Origin: Pinus tabuliformis
Lineage: Eukaryota > Streptophyta > Pinopsida > Pinales > Pinaceae
Assembly (NCBI GenBank): GCA_031772625.1
Contig: CM062818.1
Location: 1,282,830,277 to 1,282,894,276, forward strand
Length of the DNA: 64,000 nucleotides
Direction: 5' to 3'
The position numbers and the translations under genes were made by a program. The notes under the pieces are model-generated. The model was given only the letters and a program-made list of their open reading frames with translations, had not been told where the DNA came from and did no database searches. Shown here in pieces: positions 54,084-64,000 of the stretch (the stretch's first letter is position 1; each line of letters starts with the position of its first letter).

Positions 54084-54088
54084 CCCAT
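54084..54088. repeat. target site duplication CCCAT, left copy
   Basis: Identical to 60026-60030. Confidence 0.85.
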
Positions 54089-54422
54089 TTTTATGAAACC
54101 AGCTCACAAAAAGATAGAAAAGAAAGATCAATGCCTTAGAAATCAGCCTCTTCGAGGGGGCAACCTCCTTTACATTACACAAATGAATAATTCTTGGATG
54201 ATACAAATGAAAAAACCTCATTTCTATATATAGGAGTCTAAGGGGTCATAATATAATCAGAGATGACATAACAATAATAATATAAGGGCACAACAGTAAC
54301 AACAATGGGCTTCTATGGGGTGCAATAATAACAATATGTGGACAATAGGGGCACAACAATAACAATAAGGGCTACAATGACGATAGTAATGGGGGAAGCA
54401 CTAGTATTATAGGGACCTAACA
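54089..54422 (-). repeat. 3' LTR of the minus-strand Reina-like copy
   Basis: 334 bp. The inner side is marked by a polypurine tract at 54423-54438 (TTGAAGGAGAGGGGCA on the minus strand). Confidence 0.85.
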
Positions 54423-54438
54423 TGCCCCTCTCCTTCAA
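54423..54438 (-). promoter_or_regulatory. polypurine tract of the minus-strand Reina-like copy
   Basis: TTGAAGGAGAGGGGCA next to the 3' LTR, matching the tract of the plus-strand copy. Confidence 0.75.
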
Positions 54439-54449
54439 AAAAGTGTTGT

Positions 54450-57400
54450 CCTCAACACTTGAGTAGTTCTGGATGATTCTGTATAAAATTCTCATCCTCC
54501 CATGTGGAATCTTCAGCGGGTAAGTTCTTCCACTTGACAAGATACTTTGAAATTGATTGATTTCGCAGCTGTTGAGTTCTTGTTTCTGTGACTGCTTCAG
54601 GTTCCAAGAAGATTTTTCCTTCCTCGTCAAGTTCTGGCAATATTGTTTGAATTGGGATCTTGTCATGAATAACCTTATTTAAGCATGAAACATGGAAAAT
54701 TGGGTGCACTTGGGAAGTTGCAGGAAGCTCCAATTTGTATGCCATAGTACCAATCTTTTTCAACACCTTGTACGAACCATAATACTTTGGTGATAATTTA
54801 TTATACTTCTTAGCTTTCTTGAGGGACATTTGTTTAAATGGTTGTAGCCTTAGAAATACCCAACCACCTATATCAAAACTTCTTTCGCTGCGATGTTGAT
54901 CTGCCTGTTGTTTCATTCTATTATGTGCCAAAGTTAGGTTATCCTTTAAGAGTTGGAGAACTTGTTGTTGATGCTCGATGTGATCTTCTACTGCTTGAAA
55001 CTTAGAATTTTCTCCAAAATATGATGTGATGGACATTGTTGATATCCATAAAGTGCCATAAATGGGGTCATTTTTGCTGCAGTATGGAAGGAAGTGTTAT
55101 ACCACCATTCAGCCAAAGGCAACCATTTGACTCATTGTCTTTGTTTATCATATACAAAGCGACGAAGATATCCTTCCAAACATGTGTCTACTATCTCAGT
55201 TTTCCCATCAGATTGAGGATGATAAGATGAGCTATCAACTAATTGAGTACCAAGACAAGAAAATAATTCTGTCCAAAAATTTCTAGTGAAAATGGGATCT
55301 CTGTTGCTTATAATAATCTTTGGGTTTCCATGTAGCTTTTGAATTGTTTCCATAAATGTAGTAGAAACTGTACTGGCTTTAAATGGATGAGATAATGCAC
55401 AAAAGTGTGCATACTTGGTAAGTCTGTCAACTAACACCATGATGACACTCTTTCCTTTGAACTTGGGTAAACCTGTAATAAAATCCATTGAAACCACCTC
55501 CCAACATTGACTTGGACTGGATAAAGGTTGTAATAGACCCGGGGTCTTAATTGTTTGAACTTTATTTTGTTGGCAAACCAAACATTCCACCACAAAATTT
55601 TGAATATCAGATTTAAGTCCATCCCCAAAAAATTCCTTCTTAACCCTATGGTAAGTTTTTAAAAGTCCCGAGTGCCCTCCTAAGGGAGAGGTGTGCAATT
55701 CCATAAGAATCTTTTTTTTTGAGTTGGGAATTCTGACATAGGTATAAGTGATCTTTGTACCATAACGAATCATTTTTCTAGCTAAATGTATCAGATGTAT
55801 TGGGATCTTGTTGTAACTTTTGAATGAGTGCCCACACTTCTTCGTCATTCTTCCATTCATCCCTTGCTTCGTTTATCCAATCTGGTTGGATAGTAGAAAT
55901 GGCACAAAGAAATGCTTCCACATCCTCATCCTTTCTTGAGAGTGCATCTACCACAACATTTTGCTTCCCTTTTTTGTATATGATTTCAAAGTCATAACCC
56001 AACATCTTAGTGACCCATTTTTGCTGCTCTTCTGAAGATAATCTTTGTTCTAAAAAGAATTTGAGACTATCATGATCCGTTTTTACCTTGAAGTGTCTTC
56101 CCATTAGGTAGGGTCGCCATTTCTTAACTGCATGTAGTATTACCAACATTTCCTTCTCATAAATAGCTTTGTGTAAATACTTTCATTTGATTAGACGACT
56201 TTCAAAAGCAACGGGTCTTTCTTCTTGCATTAAAACAACACCAATTCCATTTCTTGAGGCATCACATTCCACAATAAAGGTTTTTGTGAAGTCCGGCATA
56301 GTTAAGACCAGTGCTTGGCACATTGCCTCTTTAAGATGTTCAAAGGCCTTCGTTGCTTCTGGAGTCCATAGAAATGCACATTTCTTCAATAATGTTGTTA
56401 GAGGCGCTGCTATTCTCTCATAATTCTTAACAAACTTGTGATAATACCTTGTCAACCTGAGAAATTCTTGCAGATGCTTTATGGATGTGGGTATTTTCCA
56501 TTCCTTAATGGCTCTAATTTTGCTAGGGTCTACCTTAACACCTTCATGAGATACAATATGATCCAGATATTCCACCTCTTGTACTCCAAAGAAACATCTG
56601 GAGCTTTTTGCATATAATTATTTCTCCTCCAATAGTTTGAGCACCCTATCAACATGTTGAACATGATCCTTCCAAGACTTGCTATAGATTAGTATATCAT
56701 CAAAAAATACTAACACAAATTTTCTAAGGAAGGGTTTGAAAATGGAGTTCATCAAACCTTGAAATGTAGAAGGTGCATTGGTAAGGCCAAAAGGCATGAC
56801 CAAAAAATTCATAATGACCCTCATGAGTTCTAAATGTTGTCTTTGGAATGTCTTCAGTCTTCATTCTGATTTGATGATATCCTGAACGAAGATCCAACTT
56901 GGTGAAGTAAATTGATCCATGCAATTTATCCAATAGTTCATCAATGACAGTAATGAGAAATTTATCTTTAATAGTGAGCTTGTTGAGCTTCCTATAATCC
57001 GAACACATGCGCCATGATTCATCCTTCTTGTGCACCAATACTACTGGAGGAAAGAAAGAACTTTGACTAGGTTTAATTATACCGGCCTCTAGCATTTCTG
57101 CAACCATACGTTCAATTTCACTCTTTTGGGCATAGGGATATCTATAAGGCCTGATGTTTGGAGGAACACTTCCTAGAATCAAATGAATAACATGATCATG
57201 ATCATGAATAGGTGGGAGACCTTTGGGAGTCTCAAATACCTTGGAATGATTGTCCAACACTTTTTGGTGATCTGGTGAAATAGATGATTTCGATGTGGGA
57301 ACCTCTAGCGAACATAATTATGAAATTACACCTCGTTGTTCTTTATTTAAAAGCTTTGTCATTCCATTAGAGCTGATTATCTTTCCTGGTTTCCCTGCGA

Positions 57401-57815
57401 TACCTCTTAATTCAACTTCCTTTCCTTCGGAAGAAAATTTCATGAAAAGTTCTTGAAAATTAAAAGCTATTGTACCCAAGGATTGTAGCCATTGGACTTC
57501 TAGTACAACATCAAAACCACCCATTGGAATGGAAATCATTGGGCTATTCAATACATATTCTCCCATGGATAGCTTGATATTATGGCACTTTCCAAAGAAA
57601 TTTATGGTTCCTCCACTTGCAACCATCACTTGACACTCTGGGGTTGGATATAGGAAGCAATTCGATTCCTTGGCTATCTTACAATGAATAAAATTATGGG
57701 TACTGCCCAAATCAATCAAAACTATTACCTTTTTCTTCTTGATATTTCCTTCTATCTTGATAGTTTGAGGAGCGGCAATTCCGACCAATGCATTACAAGA
57801 TATGGCCGGATTCAT
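54450..57815 (-). pseudogene. Reina-like protease-pol-chromodomain remains, minus-strand copy
   Basis: Protease about 57815-57500 (STHNFIHCKIAKESNCF), RT about 57260-56620 ([37 protein letters not shown]), RNase H about 56310-55900 (ECDASRNGIGVVLMQEERP, RHFKVKTDHDSLKFFLEQR), integrase about 55860-55130 (MDFITGLPKFKGKS, VDRLTKYAHFCALSHP, SSYHPQSDGKTE), C-terminal part and chromodomain about 55030-54450 (YLVKWKNLPAEDSTWEDENF). Broken, several breaks. Confidence 0.8.
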
Positions 57816-57826
57816 TTCTTCTTTCT

Positions 57827-59019
57827 CTATGGTTTGTTCCTGGTGTATATCCTCTTCTTTTGACGTTCTTGTTCCTTTTCTTCCTCCTCTTCACAATCTA
57901 TGTAAAATAGTTTCTTCTCAGCACACTTATGACTTTTAGTGTATTTGCTATCACAATTGTAACAAAGCCCTTTTGCTCTTTTTTCTTCCAATTGTTGGGG
58001 TGTCAACCTTGTAGGTTGTGGTAGGCTAGGGGAAGCAACACTTCCATCCTTATAGTTGTGAGTGGTAGGCTTCCTTGTTTCCATAATTTTGCTTTCCATT
58101 TTTCTTGCCAACCTGAATGTCTTCTCCAATGTGTCAGGTTCCCAAAGGGAAACCTCATGTTGGATGTTATCCTTTAAATTCCCTATGTACACATCAATCC
58201 TATGCTCCTCTGAAATATCTTTTACCCTTATATTCAATTTTTGGAAGTCCTCAATGTGCTCCATCATTGAACCCTTTTGTTTGAGATCAATTGGCTAAAA
58301 AAAGTGTTGCTTTTTGTATCCTCATAATGTGTTATTATTTCTTCCATAAAAATTGCCCAAGTGACAATTTGTTTATGAGAGCAAAGCCATCAATACCATA
58401 CAAACTAATTTGGTTCCAAATACAAAGTTGAAATGTGTACCTTTTGTGTGTTTTGCACATTATGGAGATCGAAATATTGCTCCATCTGTAGTATCCATGT
58501 TACAAGATCCTTGCCATCAAACTTCCTCATATTGATCTTTGGAACATGGTGGGTCTTCAATCCAACGTTAGAGTCTATGAAAGCATGATTAAAATTTCTT
58601 TTGTTCTCATCAAGAGTTTTCTCTACTACCCTTTCACCATTATTAAGCATTTCTTGTAGCAACTTAGTCAAATCTATCTTCAAATCTTCCATGTCGCCTT
58701 TCAGTTTTTCTTCTATACCATCCATCTTAGCGTCCATGCCATTCATCTTAGCTTCCATGCCATCCATATTAGCTTCCATTCCATCCGTCTTAACTTACAT
58801 GCCATTCATATTAGCTTCCACGCCATTCATCTTAGCTTCCACGCCTTTCTTTAAACCATCAATCTTAGCTTTTGTTACCTTTTGTGAGAGTGAAATTTGT
58901 TGCACTTGGTCTCGTAATTTTGATATATCATGTTGCATTTCTTCCTCTTCTTCATGAGTCATTCTAGATCTTTCAGGTTGCTTACTACGTGTTTCCATTT
59001 TATTTCTTTGGGGCATCAA
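57827..59019 (-). pseudogene. Reina-like gag remains, minus-strand copy
   Basis: Starts MMPQRNKMETRSKQPERSRM, then an acidic stretch, a heptad-repeat coiled coil (EAKMNGM units), the gag core (KINMRKFDGKDLVTWILQME) and a CCHC knuckle (CYNCDSKYTKSHKC). Broken, a few breaks. Confidence 0.75.
58690..58865 (-). repeat. 21-bp tandem repeats coding heptads in Reina-like gag
   Basis: About eight units of GAAGCTAAGATGAATGGCATG and variants code EAKMNGM-like heptads. The plus-strand copy has only two or three comparable units split by the Athila-like insertion, so unit number varies within the family. Confidence 0.65.
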
Positions 59020-59677
59020 TTAATGATAGTTATGCTTCACTATGCCCTTTGAACATCAAATTAATTTTTCAACCCAAACTTATGCAAAATTTTAAAAAGA
59101 CTACATGCCTTTTTTCGCTTTGTAGAAGCTCGCTATTGAATCTATTGTATCTCTGTAATTGCAGATCTCTAAGGTCTGAAATTTCTTCTTGCGGTAGCCC
59201 TCTGAGTCCTCTTTCCAATGCCACCAGTCTGATCAAAATTGGATTCTTCACGAAATATTTATGCCCAATCTCCCAAAATGACCTGATTATTTAAATTTTT
59301 AGTAAACCGAACTTGTACGACGTGCCACGTGTGACTGTTTCGACCTTCAAATCTGAAAAATATACACATAAAACTAAAGTCTGTTCTCTTTTTGTAAATT
59401 CTTACGAAATTTCAATTTGATGCTCAGAGAGAAAGTTATGATGATTTTCCCAAGGTCGCCTATTTGGAATGTAATTTGGGAGTCTACAAAACCCCTAAAT
59501 TCCTCAGATCATATCTCCGAAAATATAGCGAGACAAGATATGAAGTTTGGACCCCGAGGTTCACAATGATTTTGGCTCAAATGGGTTTTTTCTTGAGCTT
59601 CTGAAACATCGCAGAAAAAAGTTATAGCGAAAATTCTACGATGACCTATTTGGAGCAGCGAAACCCTAGAATCCAAA
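59020..59677 (-). other. Reina-like leader, minus-strand copy
   Basis: Non-coding leader between the primer site and gag, alignable with 38961-39500. Confidence 0.6.
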
Positions 59678-59689
59678 GCTCTGATACCA
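59678..59689 (-). promoter_or_regulatory. primer binding site of the minus-strand Reina-like copy
   Basis: TGGTATCAGAGC on the minus strand, two bases inside the LTR. Confidence 0.85.
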
Positions 59690-59691
59690 AA

Positions 59692-60025
59692 TGTTATGAA
59701 ACTAGCTTGCAAAAAGACAGAAGAGAAAGATCAACGCCTTAGAAATCAACCTCTTTGAGGGGGAAACCTCCTTTACATTACACAAATGAACAATTCTTGG
59801 ATGATACAAATGACAAAACCTCCTTTCTATATATAGGAGTCTAAGGGGTCACAATATAATCAAAGCCGACATAACAATAATAATATAAGGACACAACAAT
59901 AACAATAGTGGGATTATATGGGGTACAATAATAACAATATGGGGACAATAGGGGCACAACAATAACAATAAGGGCTACAATGACAATAATAATGGGGGAA
60001 TCACTAGTATTATAGGGACCTAACA
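59692..60025 (-). repeat. 5' LTR of the minus-strand Reina-like copy
   Basis: 334 bp, with a TATATATAG-type box near 59827-59836 on the minus strand. Confidence 0.85.
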
Positions 60026-60030
60026 CCCAT
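60026..60030. repeat. target site duplication CCCAT, right copy
   Basis: Identical to 54084-54088. It is followed by the Tekay-like leader and primer site. Confidence 0.85.
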
Positions 60031-60066
60031 CTAGTCCGAGTGTTGAACCATGCTTTGATACCACTC
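60031..60066 (-). other. Tekay-like leader next to its 5' LTR
   Basis: 36 bp of Tekay-like sequence left between the Reina copy and the Tekay-like LTR; it contains the primer site. Confidence 0.7.
60052..60063 (-). promoter_or_regulatory. primer binding site of the Tekay-like element
   Basis: On the minus strand it reads TGGTATCAAAGC, three bases inside the LTR end. This is one base from the common plant primer site TGGTATCAGAGC, complementary to the 3' end of initiator-Met tRNA. Confidence 0.75.
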
Positions 60067-62229
60067 TGTAACACTATCCTCCCACATCCACCCAAGTAAC
60101 TGTGCCAACCGGGGTGAAAATGAGACGAGAGGCTAATCTGATCAGATTTGACTTCCTATGTGACCTTACGGAAGTGGAATCGACGGAAGCATCACAAACA
60201 GTCATCCAACATCACCAACAGAACCCTCAGGAGACAAGTCAACCACTCAGACAACCTGTCCTTGGGTCCCACTGTTGTTCTGGATCTCTTAGACCATAGT
60301 TTCTCTCATGCTGTGGGAAAGGGAGAGACCAACAACCCAAAGTCACTCTCACAGGCTTGCCTTCCAGCAACCAGATACAAAAGTTGCTAGTTCTGTGTCA
60401 ATGACCCCGGGATTTAAGCCACTTTTTCAGGCCCAGAGCCCAGGCCACTGCCCAGAATGAAGTGGTAGCTTGAAATTAGTAAAAGTACAGAGAAAAAATG
60501 ATGCAAAAGTAATAAGTTGATCAAGACCTTAACCAGAACCTTACTAGCCATGACAGGCATTTCGACAAACATATCATCAACATGTAACCTACAGGTGTAA
60601 ATAATAGAATTAAATGTAGGGATCTCATACTTATCTGAGAATCTCCATAAACCATTGTTTCCTCATGTCAATTGTTGCCTTATAATCTATTAGGTCATAG
60701 ACACATTATCCATTCATATACAAGTAAAAACATGTTGAGAGCCATACATAGATGCTGTCACAAAATATACATATAACCAACATAATAGGAACAAAAATAC
60801 CATAAACATATCTGCCATCAAAATCCATATATACATTAGTACATTTATACATGAAAATCAAGAGAATGAATTCCTCATTGATGAATGTAGTAAGCCAACT
60901 AGATATGGGACTACCATGTTCCACCCGACCATAGATTGGCTGATCCAAGTCTCTCTTCAGCCAATCACCCCCGTGCCATATTCCAAGCATGAATGTGGGA
61001 CTCAACCAAAAGAGCCAACTAGGGCATATCGAGGCTAAACCACCCCACCCTCATCAATAGAAACAAGGATTTACCATAATCCATCCTGTATCACTAGGCC
61101 AACACAATAAATACATCATAATAGGCTTTACTGTGATCTCCACTTGATCACTAGGCCAAACAAGCATGGATGCCATCGGATTTCTCCACCTACACCGTGA
61201 GGAATTTTCCTGCCTCCTAGTGTCTCAGGCTTTATGGCAATACAAACCCATATCACTAGGCCCTAAACCGAGACCCATTCTCTAGGCTTTACCAAATATT
61301 CCAACCCGGTATTACTAGGCCCAATGGAGAGAAAACCTCCTCTTTGCTTTACCGTATATCCTACCATTCACCAGCAAGGATTCCTAGGCCCACCGAGGCA
61401 ACACAATCCTATTTTATCGCAACCCACAGTCTGGCTCAGGGGTTACTAGGCTAATGGATTTATCGTGATCCACAGTCGGGGTTCAAGGAATACTACGCCA
61501 TGTGCTCTATCATTCAGAGATCCACCTCATTCAGCTTTGAATCCATACGACAAACCAACTCAACCAAAACAAGAGAACCTCATCAAGCCATGGGTATCCA
61601 AAAATGGAAAGGATAGGATGAAAAACATTGCTACACCTGGAAAAAACCATGCCGTGATAGAAAATAACCACATGCAATGCCATGCATGCAAAATAGAGCA
61701 AGGAAAATACACATGCAAGTTGATACCTACAATGAAACCTGTTGTAGCTGCTTGATCCTGCCTTTCCTTACTTGATCTTTGCTTCATCTTGCATTATTTT
61801 CTTTTCTTTCTCCAATGCCAATGTGCTCCAAGAAAAACTCTAAATGTCCAAGAGTATGAGAGAGAGAGAGAATAATGAGAGAGCTCTAAAGCTAAACTGA
61901 CCAAAGGTTGAACTGATAAAAGCCATGAACTGGTCCTGAGAAGCCTTTTTATCAATGAGGCCTCTATTTTCTTCATTTTCCTCCTCACATGCAACCTGTG
62001 ACCTTTCACCTTACTTTTCCATTATTTTCATAAATAAATGTGCCAAAAATGCCATTTTGCATTTCAAAAGGCTTAGCCATTGCCTTTGCCAATTTCCTTA
62101 GCCATAAACAACCAAATGAACACGCCCTAGGATGCCTTACCCAACATTCAACTTGGAATAAGTGTCCCATTGACTGTGGTTGTTTTTTTTTAACTTTTAT
62201 TACATGGAATTTTCACTAGGGTTGTTACA
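60067..62229 (-). repeat. 5' LTR of the Tekay-like element (uninterrupted, 2163 bp)
   Basis: Bounded by the 7-bp inverted ends TGTAACA and TGTTACA, with the primer site on the inner side and the TCTGA duplication on the outer side. It aligns along its length with 280-300 plus 9804-11957. It also preserves the empty site of the 301-9798 insertion, reading straight through cctcccacatccaccc. Confidence 0.85.
61063..61510 (-). repeat. degenerate tandem motif inside the Tekay-like 5' LTR
   Basis: Counterpart of the array in the 3' LTR, with the same order of units and the same core (GGCTTTACCG ... CACTAGGCC). Confidence 0.6.
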
Positions 62230-62234
62230 TCTGA
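62230..62234. repeat. target site duplication TCTGA, right copy, of the Tekay-like element
   Basis: Identical to 275-279 and closes the 62-kb nest. Confidence 0.85.
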
Positions 62235-63199
62235 ATCTAGTGCTTCAGACATCAAATTGGTCCTCTTGAAATGAGGAATCTAGTCCAATGATTGGAATTT
62301 GTCTATGGGCTGCCAAATTAACGTTTTAACCTTAGATTTTCAACCTCTTTCTCAGTAACAAAGTGAGCATGAGCATCATTGTAGTCATGTGTAACTTCAA
62401 GAATTTAGTAGTTCCTACTCGTAAGATGTCAACTAGTGACTTCTAATTTTTAGAATTATTTTAATTTTTTGCATGCACCTTTTCGTACTGTAATTTTCTA
62501 CCAACCTTGTCATAATGGTTTTTATGCATGGTCAGTGATTATTATTTAAAAACGATCGAATCTTTAGCAACTAACTCTTCAACTAACTTCTGACTCTCAA
62601 CCAAATGTGATGCTACCTATTTTGGGATAATAGTATTATTCACTTCCATATTCGTGGATCCTTCTACTTGTTGTGACCCTCTTTTACTCAAACTATTATT
62701 TTTGGAAGAAGTAACAGTATGGGACATTTCCAAGTTGACACAAGAGGGTGGTTCATCTCCATCATCTCCACCTAATCATTGTTCATTATTCTCTCCTCAG
62801 ATTGTAATTTTTTCATGTCTTTTGTGGCCCAAGGAGGAAATCTGACGATTCTGTGGGGTTTAAGTGGGTTGTACACAAGTAATGGTTTTCCCTCTCTATA
62901 TGGTCATTTATTCAGAATTTGTGCTCATTTCAATGAGTACATCATCATTAAGTATTGTTGTTTCCTTTTCATTTGATATTCTTGATTCCTTTTCTCCACT
63001 TCCTTCTATAATCTTTTGTGAATAAATTTCCATATGAAAAAATCACCAAATTCCTTGGAAATATGCCCTTGGGATTGAATCCTTAGGTGGGTTCAACTTC
63101 AGTTAAATTGAAAGGCTTTAACATTTTAGATAATTTAGCGAGAATCATAGAATTCTTCATTATAATGCCTTTGACAATAAATGGTAATGAAATAAATTA
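62235..63199. other. right flank, no clear gene
   Basis: AT-rich. Short readable stretches on the minus strand (for example RIVRFPPWATKDMKKLQSEE near 62790-62850) suggest a continuation of the decayed coding region to the right, but I cannot support a gene. Confidence 0.35.
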
Positions 63200-63919
63200 T
63201 TTCTTCTTTTTTCTATTAAGAAAAATTGACTATGAGTGGTCCTCTCTACAAAACCTATACAATAAAAACTTGTCTAAAACAAACATGGGCAACAATAGTG
63301 ATCTATCCTCATAACCATAAAGCCTAATGTATGTATGATTTTCCTCTTCCAAATGCACTCTTATTCCTCTAAGGAACTCTTGAGATTCTCAGGATATCCT
63401 CTGGAGCTCCTTGCTTGTTAGCATGTGTCACGATTTTCTGTCAAATTGGTCTTGGATAAGGCAAAAGTGAAACAGAGCCTTGTGTTTCCATAGAATAGGG
63501 TACCATAATTGCACCAATTTTATTTCCATGTTCATATTACTCTTATGGGGTAAGACATTGAATAAATTACAATTTACCATGGCCATCACTAGGTAGGTCA
63601 TCAATAAAAATCTCTGGGTCTTTTGGAAATTAGCCAATTGGAAGGAAATTTTGTGGGAGATAACCTCTGCCTAATCAAAGATAACATCCTTTTTAAAATA
63701 AAAGTATGATATATACAAAAATGACATGGGTAGATGAAAATTCGATTCATGCCCCATGACATGAGCAAACAACCATGAGAAGTCTCTATAAGGTTTTGCT
63801 AATAATGAAATATCAATATAAAAAAGCTTGGTTGTAACATATGCATACTCAAGAATGAAGTCCCAAATGATATTAATTCTACCACATCTAAAATTAAGAA
63901 ACGGGTCAACTTTAGACAT
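63200..63919 (-). pseudogene. decayed coding region of unknown family
   Basis: One minus-strand frame stays readable over about 700 bp with a few interruptions and protein-like composition: GRINIIWDFILEYAYVTTK, LLAKPYRDFSWLFAHVMGHE, PILWKHKALFHFCLIQDQFD, NHTYIRLYGYEDRSLLLP. I recognise no family. It could be a relic of a host gene or of another transposable element. Confidence 0.4.
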
Positions 63920-64000
63920 TGACTGTTTGGCTCTGGCAACCTCGAAATTTTTATGAAAACCTTAGGAGTTATCTTCTGTAGAGTAAGTTGAATGGTTCTA

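Larger units (their letters stand above)
54089..60025 (-). mobile_element. Reina-like Ty3/Gypsy chromovirus, minus-strand copy (fossil)
   Basis: LTRs 59692-60025 (5') and 54089-54422 (3'), 334 bp each, about 8% apart. The duplication CCCAT is perfect at 54084-54088 and 60026-60030. LTRs and proteins are close relatives of the 32391-54073 copy, so both are one family. It has no nested insertion. Minus-strand order: primer site, gag, protease, RT, RNase H, integrase, chromodomain, polypurine tract. Broken, about ten breaks, but all domains are present. Confidence 0.9.
280..62229 (-). mobile_element. Tekay-like Ty3/Gypsy chromovirus, host of all other insertions (fossil)
   Basis: The element reads on the minus strand: 5' LTR 62229-60067, a primer site matching initiator-Met tRNA, gag, protease, reverse transcriptase, a C-terminal chromodomain remnant, a polypurine tract, and a 3' LTR ending at 280. 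LTR ends are TGTAACA/TGTTACA and flanks are TCTGA on both sides. Without the insertions it would be roughly 8 kb. LTRs of about 2.17 kb, an iMet primer site and a chromodomain fit the Tekay/Del clade. The LTRs differ by about 12% in the stretches I compared, the highest value here, so it is the oldest layer. It is broken: ten or more small breaks, loss of most of the RNase H and integrase region, and five insertions at first or second level. Confidence 0.85.

Noticed and set aside
54081-60025. Assembly artefact: the minus-strand Reina copy as a false inverted duplicate of the plus-strand copy
   Set aside because: The copies differ throughout, have separate target duplications, and one carries two insertions that the other lacks.
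60067-62229. Solo LTR or large MITE with TGTAACA/TGTTACA ends
   Set aside because: An iMet-type primer site is directly inside it, and its outer TCTGA matches the far end of the nest, so it is the 5' LTR of a full element.
62654-62976. Plus-strand ORFs in the right flank as genes
   Set aside because: Short and overlapping, with no motif. The minus strand reads more like protein here.

Overview
This window is plant DNA made almost entirely of LTR retrotransposons nested in one another. I see no intact host gene, rRNA, tRNA or CRISPR array. Ty3/Gypsy lineages of the Tekay, Reina, Tat and Athila types plus a Ty1/Copia element, several with very long LTRs, point to a seed plant with a large repeat-rich genome. 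A gymnosperm would fit, but the sequence alone does not prove it.

Layout. One minus-strand Tekay-like chromovirus spans 280-62229 and is bracketed by the 5-bp target duplication TCTGA (275-279 and 62230-62234). Its 5' LTR is 60067-62229. Its 3' LTR is 280-300 plus 9804-11957. Everything else lies inside it. (1) 301-9798 (+): a gag-protease-only Tat-type element inside the 3' LTR, with 1042-bp LTRs. (2) 12273-28110 (-): a Tat-like element with 4.6-kb LTRs and an uninterrupted 2058-codon gag-pol; each LTR also carries a separate ~510-codon ORF. (3) 32391-54073 (+): a Reina-like chromovirus, itself invaded by a Copia element (32863-38955) and an Athila-like element (about 39676-49397). (4) 54089-60025 (-): a second Reina-like copy, tail to tail with the first. 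Tekay's own coding remains lie at 28368-28530 and 29302-31740. Between them is an AT-rich insert that ends in a hammerhead-ribozyme-like motif.

Relative age from LTR divergence, judged by eye on all or part of each pair: Tekay about 12%, Reina(+) about 10%, Reina(-) about 8%, Copia about 6%, Tat-like and gag-only element about 1.5-2%. This order agrees with the nesting. The older elements are broken; the Tat-like gag-pol looks whole.

Most unusual points: the LTR-resident ORF of the Tat-like element and its homologue downstream of pol in the Athila-like element; a family of hairpins with a near-constant loop and different stems in the gag-only element; the hammerhead-like motif; and turnover of GGGTCGCGC units between two otherwise nearly identical LTRs. 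The right flank (62235-64000) holds a decayed minus-strand coding region that I do not recognise.
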